This document shows, piece by piece, positions 1 through 10,921 of a stretch of DNA of 64,000 nt. Origin of the DNA: Neurospora tetraspora (taxonomy: Eukaryota; Ascomycota; Sordariomycetes; Sordariales; Sordariaceae); contig NW_026944386.1 in assembly GCF_033439725.1 (NCBI RefSeq), forward strand, positions 4,030,001 to 4,094,000, in the 5' to 3' direction. A model generated the notes under the pieces. That model saw nothing but the letters and a program-made list of their open reading frames with translations. It had not been told where the DNA came from and ran no database searches. Within the stretch, counting starts at the first letter, position 1, and each line of letters opens with the position of its first letter. A program made the translations under genes and the position numbers.

Positions 1-404
1 CCTTGTCAAAATACATCCAGGCATGTGAGTCACCATCTGGAGTTCCAAGCCCAGATACAAACTCCAGGCACATACATGCAAGACATGCAGGATCATCTCC
101 TCCATTTCCATGTGGCACTCCGTCCTCGGCCACGCGTCAAAATGCAGGAACAGACAAGGCAGAGTACATTCATCCTGGACAGGCACGATGGAGATAGGTT
201 GTTGGATATAGAATAGGTTGAAAGAGGTTCCTACAACTTCCGATCCTCGACCGAGTCATAAACATTACACCCCGACTGCCCGACATCGGAGGACACCAAG
301 CATCTCGGCTAAACTAAACACTACGGAATACTAGAAACATCATGCTAACTTCGTCAAAGCGTTCCCCTCGTCATAACAGACTGAACAGTCAACAGCCAAG
401 ACTC
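1..404. other. Intergenic, 3' side of the protease gene
   Basis: I see no supportable gene here. The two short overlapping reading frames near the left edge have no recognisable domain or coding bias. The stretch from about 300 to 404 is probably the 3' untranslated region of the aspartic protease gene, which is transcribed leftward. Confidence 0.4.
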
Positions 405-1902
405 CTACAGGTTCTTGGAAGCCCACCCCAGCATCGGCGTCTCGCCCCCATTAAACACCACATACGCCGCCTTGAGCGCCACATCGCCAAAGATATTGAT
501 GCCCACCCCGCTGCTACTCTGCAGGCCACCAAAGCAGCTTGAGCTCCCTTCCGTCACCGGGCCGAAGTTGATGAACTTTCCGGGGATCGTGATCCTGGCC
601 GCGGCCACCCCGAAGGTGAAATCCGGGATGGCGGCGGAGCAGGGGAACACATACCCGCCGTACGACCGGCTGTTAGTGGCGCCGGGGATCTGCTTGTAGT
701 ACGCCTGCAGGATGGCGTTGGGCAGGTACACGAGCGTGGTGCCCGTGTCGGCGATGCCGGTGATGGACTGCGAGACGAAGGACGAGGAGCCGACTTGGTA
801 GCCACTCGAGGTCCAGGTCCAGTAGCCCGGGTTGGTGTTGACGGGCACGTAGGTGATGTTGCCCGTGTGCTTGGCTGGGTCGATGTAGCCGAAGTCGTAG
901 GTGCCGGCTGTTTGGAACGAAGGGTTGTCAGTAACGGAACAAAACTAAGCTCAGATCTACGACATGGTTGTTCGGTTAGGGTCGCCGAACTCCAGCCAGA
1001 TGGCATGACTCCGGTGTCGGAACCCCGGAGTGCTGGAGCTCCCTGTACTTCCCATACTTCCCCGAGGGCTGACGACGTCCACCCCAAATCAAATCGAAAA
1101 GGGAAATCAACTTACAAGCACCATACTTCAAATCCGCCGCAAACAGCGGCTCATCCAACTGGCTCATCACATTCTCGAACCACGTCTGCTGCTGCGTCGG
1201 CTGGACGGTATTCAAGCTCCCGAAAGCCAACCCAACCAGCCCATCGATAGCCGTATCAGCCGTAAAGCTCGAGCTCACCTGCTGCGCCGTCTCCACCGCC
1301 TGGTTGCTGACCGTCAGGCCTCCGATCGTCACCTTATCCAGGTAGACCTGGCCTTTAGACGACGACCCGTCGCCATACGAAATACTCCAGGTGGCGCCGG
1401 TGAGCTTCTTGGCTGTGGAGGAGCCGCTGGGGTTGTAGACCGTGTGGCCGGCTGACTGGCTTGCGGGGAGGGAGTTGGAGAAGACCCAGAGGTCGGAGGA
1501 GCCGGTGTCGAAGTCGAGGTTGAGGGTCTGCGCGGGGGTGCCGATGGAGACGGGGGTGATGTAGGCTGAGTCGTATTGGTCGATGGGGTTGGCGGGTGCT
1601 GAGCCTTCTTCTCCTCCCTGGACGTCCTCGGTTGAGAGGCCAAGGTGGTCGGCGACGGCTTGGAGGAGGTCGTCGGGTACGGGGGCGCCGTATTTCAGGT
1701 GGGTCTTGTAGACGGAGAGGGCGCCGTTGAACTTCTTGTGGTGGCGGGGGTTACGCTGCTGGGAGAGCGTAATTTTACCGCCGCTGAGTGGCTGCGGCTC
1801 CCGAGCCTCGATGACGGTGTTGCCGATGCGCGGGGGCAGGGCAGACCCGAGGCCGGCGGAGGCGAGGACGGTGGTGAGGATGAGGTTGGTGAGGGCTACC
1901 AT
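405..1902 (-). CDS. Secreted pepsin-like aspartic protease (A1 family)
   Basis: Two exons, 1116-1902 and 405-907, are joined across a 208-nt intron with a GTAAGT donor, a TACTGAC branch site and a CAG acceptor; the product is 429 residues. Residues 1-22 form a signal peptide, followed by a propeptide to about residue 105. The two catalytic aspartates lie in DTGSSDLW (Asp132) and ADTGTTLV (Asp316). The flap motif SYGDGSS is present, as is the C-terminal Cys pair (VFPCSAA and SSSCFGG) that forms the single disulfide of fungal pepsins. Length and order match the endothiapepsin/aspergillopepsin group, which are secreted acid endopeptidases made as self-activating zymogens. The splice restores the family-typical GTYDFGYID stretch, which supports the exon model. 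The nearest alternative is a different A1 subgroup; the exact peptidase name cannot be fixed by eye. Confidence 0.93.
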
Positions 1903-1976
1903 GGTGACTAACGATGCTTGTGATACGGCGCTGAGGGCTGATGTTTTCCTGGACTCTGGAGTGAGGGGCCTCAGGT

Positions 1977-1982
1977 CTTATA
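1977..1982 (-). promoter_or_regulatory. Probable TATA box of the aspartic protease gene
   Basis: TATAAG on the minus strand lies 75-80 nt upstream of the start codon, a usual distance for a fungal gene with a short leader. Inferred from position and sequence only. Confidence 0.4.
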
Positions 1983-4094
1983 TGATGACCACCACGACTC
2001 CACGAGGTAAGTGAGTGAAGTATCAACAAGGTAAGAAGACCCGACCAAAAGAGGAAGGAGCAATTTCTGGAAGGTGGATGTGGTGACTGGGGGTCGAAGC
2101 TTATCTATGTGACCTCAACCTCACATCCAGTCAAAGAAGCTCCTTCTCACATGCGGATTTATCCCCACGCTTTACGGCCAATTACACCTCGAGAAGGACT
2201 TGCAGGCCGGCACTCAAATTTCCGGGACAAAGCCTGGAGAACAAGTAACCGCTTAAACAATCAACCAACCCCTGGAGCACAGCCCTTTACCACCCGTAGT
2301 ACACGTGTGACTTGCAAAGAACTCTTTCACCACTTTTAGGATGGCTAGGTGCGATGTATGTGGGACACTATTAACTATTAGCACTAGCTCGGTTTGGACC
2401 AATAGGACCGCCGTAAATGTCCTCTGCCTTGTCCGAAGACAGGCCTCGCGCTAACTCAAGTTCACACCGCCTCGGGGTGACACAGGAACGAATGGAGCCA
2501 AGGCCTTGGTCTTGAAGCTTTGAAACCCCTGCAATACGGGCCGATGAAGAAGGACGTTCCAAGGCGGGATGTAGGAGCCTAGGCACGCCGTGAGAAGGTT
2601 TACAGCCGAACGAGCGAGCGGATGTCTCTCGCTTTATGAAAGCCGCCTTGGCGGAATCCCTTTACGTCGCAGCCTCTCCGCAATGTCATATCTTGGCTGT
2701 CGTTGTCGTCTCTTGGCTGTCGTTGTCATCTCTTGGCTGTCGTTTAACGGTTGGAAAAAGAAGAGTGAGGTTACACATCGGGTGTCTGGATCGACGGTTG
2801 GAGAATAAACTACTTTACCTGAAGATGGTGGCGGCTGCCGTGGTGGTATCGTGGTGCTTGGCTGGACGCCCGCGCCGTTTTCTGTCACGGTCTTTTCTGT
2901 CTATCAATCGCCCACAGATACACACCACACCCTCATTTCCCTCTGCCAGCCACTTAACCCGTCCGCCTTCCCGTCTTGGCTTTGGTTCGAGACGAAGTGG
3001 CTTGCATGGGTTGTAGGGTGTATCTGGTATGCCGGTAAACAAAATGACAGGCAACCTCCATTGCCTATCGTTGCCGTCACGATTTGGTTGGTTGGCCGGT
3101 TTGAGGCGAAAGACGTTACGTGAACGACAGACGGCAACTAGAGACATCAACAACCTGCCAAGGACGGTTAGATGCACAACGACATAAAGTTACATAGAGT
3201 AGGCTACACAGCCGGAGAATGTCTCGATGAATACGTGATTTTGCGCGATGCCAGGATGCCAGCCAGGATGCCCGCAGCCAGCACATATTCGCCAGTTAAG
3301 CTTGCCGTTCAGCGTCCAGCGGCTGAGCGGGCTGTTGCACGACAGGACAGAAAAAAAAAGTAGGGCAACAGGGCAAGTTCAAGGCAGGGAGGCAGGCCGC
3401 AGGCATCAACGTGGTTGACGGGGTGGTTGACGGGGGTTCTTTCTGGTGTTCCTTGCAAGCGTTTCGGAGTTGGGTTTCTAATCGAGACAGGCGAGACAAA
3501 TTAGAGGAAGTGGAAAGGTAAGGGCAAGTCAAACATTCCAGGTTCGCCGGCGATGCTGAAGTGTTCGACTGCTTGATCCGGACAGGAACTTGTGAACTGT
3601 TTCTTTCCAGCTGTGCGGCTGGCGACAGGACTCGGATAGATAGACACGCAGAAGGAAATGGAAAAGGTTCCAGGTCAATTCGATCGGTGTCCTCCGAGGA
3701 AAATGATGTTCGGGACGGGAGAGAAGGTTTCGGCAAGCGGCTTGAACGGAACCGGAAGGTGCAATGAACGTGGGCATGACTCGCGCACTGAGCAGTGAGT
3801 GGTCTCTCCCCGCTTAAAGCTCTTGTGAGGGAAGGAGCAAGGAGATTGATGCCATCCGGAGTTCGAGCTTCATCAACCCCCGGGCTCCTTCCCAATCTGT
3901 CTTGGCGCCAAGTCCTGCGTCCACCCCAAAGTCACTTTTGCTCGATACTACTTTCACTACTAGTCTCAGACCTCAAACCTGCTGGACCTCCGAAACGCGC
4001 CCGCCCGCCCCACCCCCTTACACCACCCACCAATCAGCGGACGGGTATACTTTTCTACAATAATAGGTCTAAGCCAACTTTGAATGGTTTAGGT
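1983..4094. other. 2.1-kb gene-free stretch
   Basis: No supportable gene. Longer open frames on the minus strand (about 3300-3890) are pyrimidine-rich and carry no domain; they look like leader or non-coding sequence rather than protein. A 20-bp direct tandem repeat is present at 2691-2745. The right end meets the AT-rich block abruptly near 4095. Confidence 0.4.
2691..2745. repeat. 20-bp tandem repeat, about 2.8 copies
   Basis: The unit TCTTGGCTGTCGTTGTC plus three bases is repeated at 2691, 2711 and 2731. The last copy is partial. One G/A difference separates copies 1 and 2. Confidence 0.85.
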
Positions 4095-7000
4095 GTTAAC
4101 TGCTAAAATTAGGGTTAGAATTAGAGCATACTCTAATTAAAGTAAAGTTGTAATATAGTAAAGTTACAACTTTAATTAGAATAAAATTTATTAAATTGTA
4201 CAATTAAAATTTTATTCTCTCTCTATATAATATATTCTAATTAGAGCGAAGTTTATTAAATTGTAATATTTTATTCGCCTAATTCGATTTACTATTTGTT
4301 TTAAGAATCGCTCCTTCCGGCTTTACCTAATAATTATTTAACGTTCGCGCCTAATTCGCCCAACCTTATATCCGAATTTTTTATCCTCTAAATTAACCTA
4401 ATTATACTAGTATATTTAATACCATATATTATTCTAAACCCTATAGCTTTTAATTCAACCCCTTACCCAATTCTATCTCCTCTATTGAATCTAACCCCTT
4501 ACCTATCTCTATCTCCTCTATCGAAGCCGACTAGTCCCAAATTTTAAAATAGGTCGAATTCGGGTCCTCTATCGAAGCCGATTAGTCCCGAACTTTAAAA
4601 TAAATTAAATTCGGGTATTTACAATCCGGATTAATACTTCGCTCGTATTACTTAAAAATATTAGGCCCGCCTTAACTTTAAGAGGAGGATATTAAAGTAA
4701 TTTATCTATAATTAAATAAAGGTAATTCGAAGCGATAATCGGCTATCTAGATCCTATATTAAGTAATTTATTAAATTATTATAAAAATAAGATATACGTA
4801 AAGTTCTTATTCGCTATAGTATTATAATATAGTTTAGTAACGAAGATTACTTTTATAATTTAAAAAATCTCTATTAGGAATTTACTTCTCTTCTAAAATA
4901 CTTTAAATTATTTTTATCTTTTATAAAGTTTAATACTTCCTCTATTTTAAATAGTAGTAAGCTATACAATATCGCCGATTTATACGATATTAAATAAGTT
5001 ATATCGGTTATAAAGGGGTACATTACCGATTTACTTAAATATATACTTTAAATATACTTACTCTTCTAAAGCTTAATAGAATATACATACGTATATTAAC
5101 TATTTCATAAACTACGAACTCGCTATAATAATATTATTTCGCCTATAATATATATAATTTTTACAATTATTAAAAGTATCATTACCCCCGGGAACTCTAA
5201 CTTCTTCTTATAATTTATAGGTTTATATTTATATATTAATAGCGTAGTAAGGCATATCTAAAATATATTAATTATATTCAATATTTATATTTCGTATATT
5301 AAAACTATAATAATAATTAAAACCTTTACGGATACTAGAATAATTAGTACCATTACTTTTTATATTATAACTTCAAATTTACATTTTTAGGCTAACTTTA
5401 AATATATTATTTCTAATCCCAATCTTATTATCGTCTATAATAATTATAATTATTTAAATACTATTTAAAACTTTAGTATTAATTGGTAGGATATAATGCG
5501 TAGCTTTACTACCTATTTATTAATAAGTAGTCTTAATATATATAGCCTTTTCCGTCCCGACTAATTCCGACCTACTATTCTATTCTAAAAGAAATAAATT
5601 GTTCTAGTATTTGCCTAAACACTATAAATATTTCATTCCGCTCTCTATTTATTAGTAACCGATAAATTATAATCCCTCTTTCTAATCCTCGGCCAATAAA
5701 ATAGTCTACTCTATTATACCTTCTCCAAAATCTAATAATATTGGACGCTAATAAGTTTTATCCTTCAGACCCCCGCTATTAATAAAAACGAAAATAAACT
5801 TATAGGTATGAATTACCTATATAATAAACTATTTCTCAACTTTCTAAGTATAGATTAAATATAATTTAGTAATAGATTTTTCCTTATTTATAGTAACTAA
5901 AAGACGACGTCCTATATTCGAAAAATTATATTAATATCATTAAATATATAGGACGTATATAATTGTAAGTGATAAATAATTCCCATCCTTATATTTTTTC
6001 ATATTAAAATAAATTTCATTAATTTAATTTTTCAATACTTTTAGCCTTTTATAAAATAAAATATATATAGCCTTAGGAGAGTAAAAAAGATAAAAGAATA
6101 TAAAATTAAATTCTATTATAAGTCGTAGCTTTTTTATAATATATTCTATTCTAAAATTCTTATTTTCTTTATACGAAATTTAATCAACGTCTAATTTCTA
6201 AATCCTACCCTCCTTAATTAAGAAAATATTAAAAGTATATTTTCAGCCGCTATTCAAACTAACGGACCCTTTTATCTATTTATATAATTTGATTACGTTT
6301 ATAATAAAATACTTACCTAATAAAAATATACTAGTAAATATATAAGGAGAAATAGAATTAGTATTAATATCCAATTCCGTAGTATATACTAGTACTTTTA
6401 TATTATCTACGTATTAATTATTCTTACTCGTACTATCCAATTCGACAACTATAATATATTCCAATAAATTATTAATTATTTACCATTTTTCTTCTATAGT
6501 AGAAAGGCTATAAATTATAGGCCTAAAATACTATCTTTTTTATAACTCCTCCGATTAGAAATTACTAATAGTAAATTATTTAAAATTATTCTAAAATTTA
6601 ATTTAATAAAAGCTACTATAATTAGTAGCGTATAGAAAGAGATCAACTTAATAGTAAAATATATTAATCGCTCGTTTACTATTAATATTAAATATAATAA
6701 GAACTCTACGTACAATATAAAATCTACCTTTATAAAACTATTAACTATTAAACCCCTTACTACAATTATTCGTAAACTAATAAAATTAGAATTTAAGTAA
6801 TTTAATAGTAGTAAATATACTAACCGGTTTACTAATTTGAATATTATCAATTATACCTATATAATATATAAGAAAAAGTTTACTACGTAGCACTATAGAT
6901 AATTAAATCCTAATAATTTTAATATATTTAATTTATAATATAATAGCCTACTTAAACTATTTTTAGGTGTACTCAAGTAATTTAATAATAAGAAAGTACA

Positions 7001-8395
7001 ATTAGAAAAGGAAAAGGATTAAAAATATTTTAATCTCTCCAACTGTTATAAAGACGACCCAATTATGATTTATAATTAAGGTAATAGATTATTTAACGCC
7101 CAAAGTTCGGGAGACGAAAGTAATAGTAGATTAATTTAAAAGAATAATTATTTTAAACCTTATCTAAACTAATTTATAAATATAATCTATTATTTAGTAA
7201 TTTATAATATAAAATTTATATATAATTCTATTACTACTATCTATAAACCTCCTACATATAAGCGGGCTTCGCTCTAATTAAAATCGGTAGATAGAATTAG
7301 AATATCGGTTCTCAATATAATATATTCTCTCCGTACCTACTAGCCAATCGACTCCTCTCTATATACTAATTAAACCGTTACCCTATATTAATTATATTCA
7401 AATTACTAAATCCTTTAAACTTTATAACCTACTAATTAAATCCGAACTATTAAGTTTTTTAAATCTATAACCTACCTACTACACTTCGTTCTAATCAGAA
7501 TTATTAAAATATATTACAATTTACTATTCAATTATTTTAATTAAATATCTTTAAACTATTACTAAATTATTCGTTCTTAACCTTCGCTCTAATTAAAATC
7601 TATTTTATATAGTAAATAAATATAGCCCTACTCTAATATTCGCTATTAAATACTTCGACGTTTATGTATAATTAATAATAAAGGATCTACTCTAAATTCT
7701 ATATTAATTACATTATATAATATATTAATTATATTTTAATCTAATTAGCATAAGTCTTATATACAAACCGCCTACTCCTTACCTCCCTTTCTCTTTCTCC
7801 TTCTCTCCTTCTCTATTTCCTTAATTAATTATATCTATTATATATAATTCCAATTAAAGTAAAAAATATAAAAATTACTAATTACCTGGAATTTTTTTAA
7901 TATAAATATACGGGCTATTAAAAGATAAGTACCTTAAACAAATAATAGGCAAATAATAAGCAAGCTTTAAATTTAATATATATACCCTTTTAAATACTAG
8001 AGCAATCGATTTAAATTACCCAAATTACCTAAATCACTAATTTGATTTTTAATTTTAAAGGTTGCACTCTAATTTCGAAAGTTATATTTAAAACGACGAT
8101 TTTGAAGAGGTTGTTGAAATAGGGAAAGCTAAAAGGCTAACTAAACCCTTTGAACCTTCTAAATCGAACTTAAAATATAGGTAAAATAGGGCAAAAAAGG
8201 AAACGGCAAGTATTGAACCCACTTAGTGTAGGTACTAGACCCACTAGAATCTACTAGATTTGACCTTTTTAGCGATACTTATAAGGGATTGAGGGTGGGT
8301 ATAGCTCTGGAGTAGAGTAGAAAAAAGGCCTTTATACGCAAGAGAATCACTGATTCTGCCCTCAGATTACTTTTATTCCACTTTTAGACCCGTTT
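4095..8395. repeat. AT-rich block consistent with RIP-degraded repeat DNA
   Basis: Composition changes abruptly from ordinary to very AT-rich near 4095 and back near 8395. TA-rich words dominate and all six frames are full of stops. A tandemly duplicated 51-bp segment inside it differs almost only by transitions, the signature of repeat-induced point mutation. One minus-strand frame at 6515-6850 stays open for 111 codons and reads like low-complexity hydrophobic sequence; I could not assign it. The block is presumably a decayed transposon or transposon cluster, but no pol domain could be read here with confidence. Confidence 0.8.
4515..4616. repeat. 51-bp tandem duplication inside the AT block
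   Basis: Copies at 4515-4565 and 4566-4616 both start CCTCTATCGAAGCCGA and end TTCGGGT. They differ at several sites, all C/T or G/A, in both directions between the copies, as RIP would leave. Confidence 0.8.
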
Positions 8396-9898
8396 GGCCA
8401 ATTAGACCCCCTGTACGCCCCTGGTTTGAAAAAGTGGGGGAAGAACCAAGCTAACAAACTTTCCAGCATTGTATTGTATATGAGTTTTTATCTTCTGTAT
8501 AATCGTTCCCGTCGGAACGACACCGACTGCTTCCATATTTCCATTATATTTCCATTCCAGATCCAAATCCGCAACTCCCCTACCGTAAATCGCCATAACC
8601 AAGCCCTCTTCCCTCATCTTCGCAAATCGGGTAAATAAGGCCTTGCTTATACTACCTCGTACTGTACGTACCACGACAGCGATGCATGGATACAACCTCT
8701 ATATTACCCTCTCAACACGTGGGGCATTTTGCTCCGGAAGATCTGCACCACGGATGATTACCAGCGCATGAATGATGAGTGCTGTGGTGTGCGAAGCGTG
8801 AATCTGGACCGTCGAAGTGAGAGTTGACGGGAAGTGAGATATCATGATGCGCCGCGGCTGAAAAGTTGAAGTTATCTCGGAGTTTGGTCGGCCCTTCCAT
8901 TAACAGAGTTCCACTTGACGATCACGTCACCTACCTACCTAGGTAAACCGTAAAACTGCCCTTCTACCTACCTATCAACCTCTTGTTATTCCCCGAGTCG
9001 TTATTCCCAAGCGCAACCACTGGAACTACCTACCTGATCCAGCAGGTCCCTCTACACAGCTCGTAGAAGACGCCATTCGGAGACATTCAGCTCAGCATTC
9101 GGCCTCGCACCTTCTCACACCTTCCCTTCCAAGGGCGTGATCGGCTCGCGTGCGTCGTTAAACAGAGGGGTAACCGCGACATTCAACTCCGAGGAAGATA
9201 CGCCGATACGGTCGTTAACGAGGCGGGCAAGACGGGGAAAGCGGACTAGCAGCGGACGACCCCAGACTCGGTAGGCCGCCCGATACGCTTATATGAGCCA
9301 TGCTCTCGTCTCGGTTCGCACCATGGTTCGCCGCATCGCTACCGGTCGGGATGCAGATCAGTTGACTATTGATTTTTTGACTTTGTGAACCTTTGTTTCC
9401 GGGCGGATCGGGTGCTTATTCCCTTGGTTCCGGACCGAACGACACGGTGCCGATTGATGATGGATTTCTATGTCGTTACCCCGCTGGTTTTCGGGGGCCG
9501 GTTCGGCCGTTTGTGGCAGGTGTGAAGAAATGGTTGAGATAGACGAAGGGAAGCAAATGTGACCGTTCAGATATCATATCGAGTGAACTTGGTGATCTTT
9601 CGGAAGTTTGGAGTCGTGAAATGATGTTCCTGTGGTTCCATGTTCATGAAGAAATGTGCATAGCTTGTTTGTGACATGGAAACATTCCGTAATCACCATT
9701 ACCAACAAAGAAAAATACCCGGTAACCGTACCTGCAATCACGAGACGGAATGCCCACGGAAGCAGAAGAAAACAAAAGAGCCATGCACAAAGTTCAATTA
9801 CGGTACAATGAAAATGGAGAAAAAAGATGCCAAAAGGATGGAAAAATGACTTGCGCAATTACGAAAAAAGCAAAAAATGATACTTTGGTTCTTGCAAC
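8396..9898. other. Gene-free stretch between AT block and tRNA
   Basis: No supportable gene. The longest minus-strand frame (8402-8695) has no upstream ATG in frame. Small features seen are a perfect 6-bp hairpin CGTTCC/GGAACG at 8504-8519 and runs of the TACCTACCTAGGTA word around 8930-8945, a word type common in Neurospora intergenic DNA. Confidence 0.35.
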
Positions 9899-9972
9899 CT
9901 CCCTCGGTAAGGATCGAACTTACAGCCTCCAGATTAACAGTCTGACGCGCTAGCCAATTGCGCCACGAGGGA
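9899..9972 (-). tRNA. tRNA-Asn (anticodon GUU)
   Basis: Read on the minus strand, the 74-nt sequence folds as a full cloverleaf. The acceptor is TCCCTCG paired with CGAGGGA, the D arm GCGC/GCGC, the anticodon stem TCAGA/TCTGG around loop CTGTTAA, and the T arm GTAAG/CTTAC around TTCGATC, with discriminator G. The anticodon is GTT (Asn). There is no intron, and CCA is not encoded, as usual in eukaryotes. Confidence 0.96.
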
Positions 9973-10921
9973 TTGGATCGCAACCAATCCTTGTTACTGG
10001 TTTGTGCTCAAGATCATGCACTTATGTAACCCAAAATAAGAGCCCAAAGTCCATTGTTCAAGCATCTCGCACACCATTCACAGTCTCCATAGGAATTCTT
10101 TTCCCCTTCGACTTCTACCATAAATAGCCATGCTGGTCCTCTGGTCTCTGGCTGGCGCTGCTTGCCGCAGCTGTCTTGGTTACCGGATCGACTATCGACA
10201 GTCTGCACCGGTGTGGTGCTAGTGATACCTACTCACCTTCAGCTGATCCTATCGTCAAATACCCGAGGGGCGCGATATCCATGTAAAAACATGATCGCGC
10301 CAGGCCTGGCAAGGCTTCTTATTATCATGTTTCGCGGTCAACGGTCAAATTATTGAAATGAGAAGTACCTCTGGATGAGTACTTCTCAGAGGCGACGAAC
10401 TCGAGGCTTCTTCGGAGGCGGGGGCGGCTTCTTCTGGGCTGCAATCAATATCGCCGCAGACGGGCTTCCAGGCGCCACAGGGATTCATAACAACATACTC
10501 ACTCTCCAATCGACCAATTGTTTGGCTGAAAACCTGTTGGTAACAATCCGCTTTCTTTCATTCTATCTTGCATCTCATCTCTGACCCCATCTTTTCATCC
10601 ATCCATCCATCCCATCAAAACCCCAAAAGCAACTGAAACGATATCCGCTTGATGCTCTTCTCCATATTGGTGTGATGTGGTATAGCAATGATGTTGTTGG
10701 AAGTAAACGACAAAGGAAACGTCGGCGGCCCCAGAACGCAATGAGCGTGTGTGATACTAACAAAGCAAGAGGAAGAGAAAAAAAAAATGATAAAAGCGAA
10801 CAGCTAATACACAACCCCCCTACTCCCATCCATCCCCAGATTTCCCCCAAAAAATTCATTATACACAATGTGCCAAAAAGGAGGCTCAAGTCATACATCC
10901 CTTCGAACGTGACACAGACGA
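9973..10921. other. Intergenic, includes 3' region of striatin
   Basis: No supportable gene. Short open frames here have no domain. The right part, up to 10921, is probably the 3' untranslated region of the leftward striatin gene. Confidence 0.35.

Noticed and set aside
3296-3895. 199-codon minus-strand frame
   Set aside because: Pyrimidine-rich low-complexity sequence rich in Pro, Ser and Thr, without a domain; more like a non-coding leader.
6515-6850. Possible retroviral-type protease in the open minus frame of the first AT block
   Set aside because: A short stretch (SNFISLRIIVVRGL) is suggestive, but the sequence is too low in complexity and the flanking pol domains are not readable.
9574-9858. 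94-codon minus-strand frame next to the tRNA gene
   Set aside because: No domain, and composition like the surrounding intergenic DNA.
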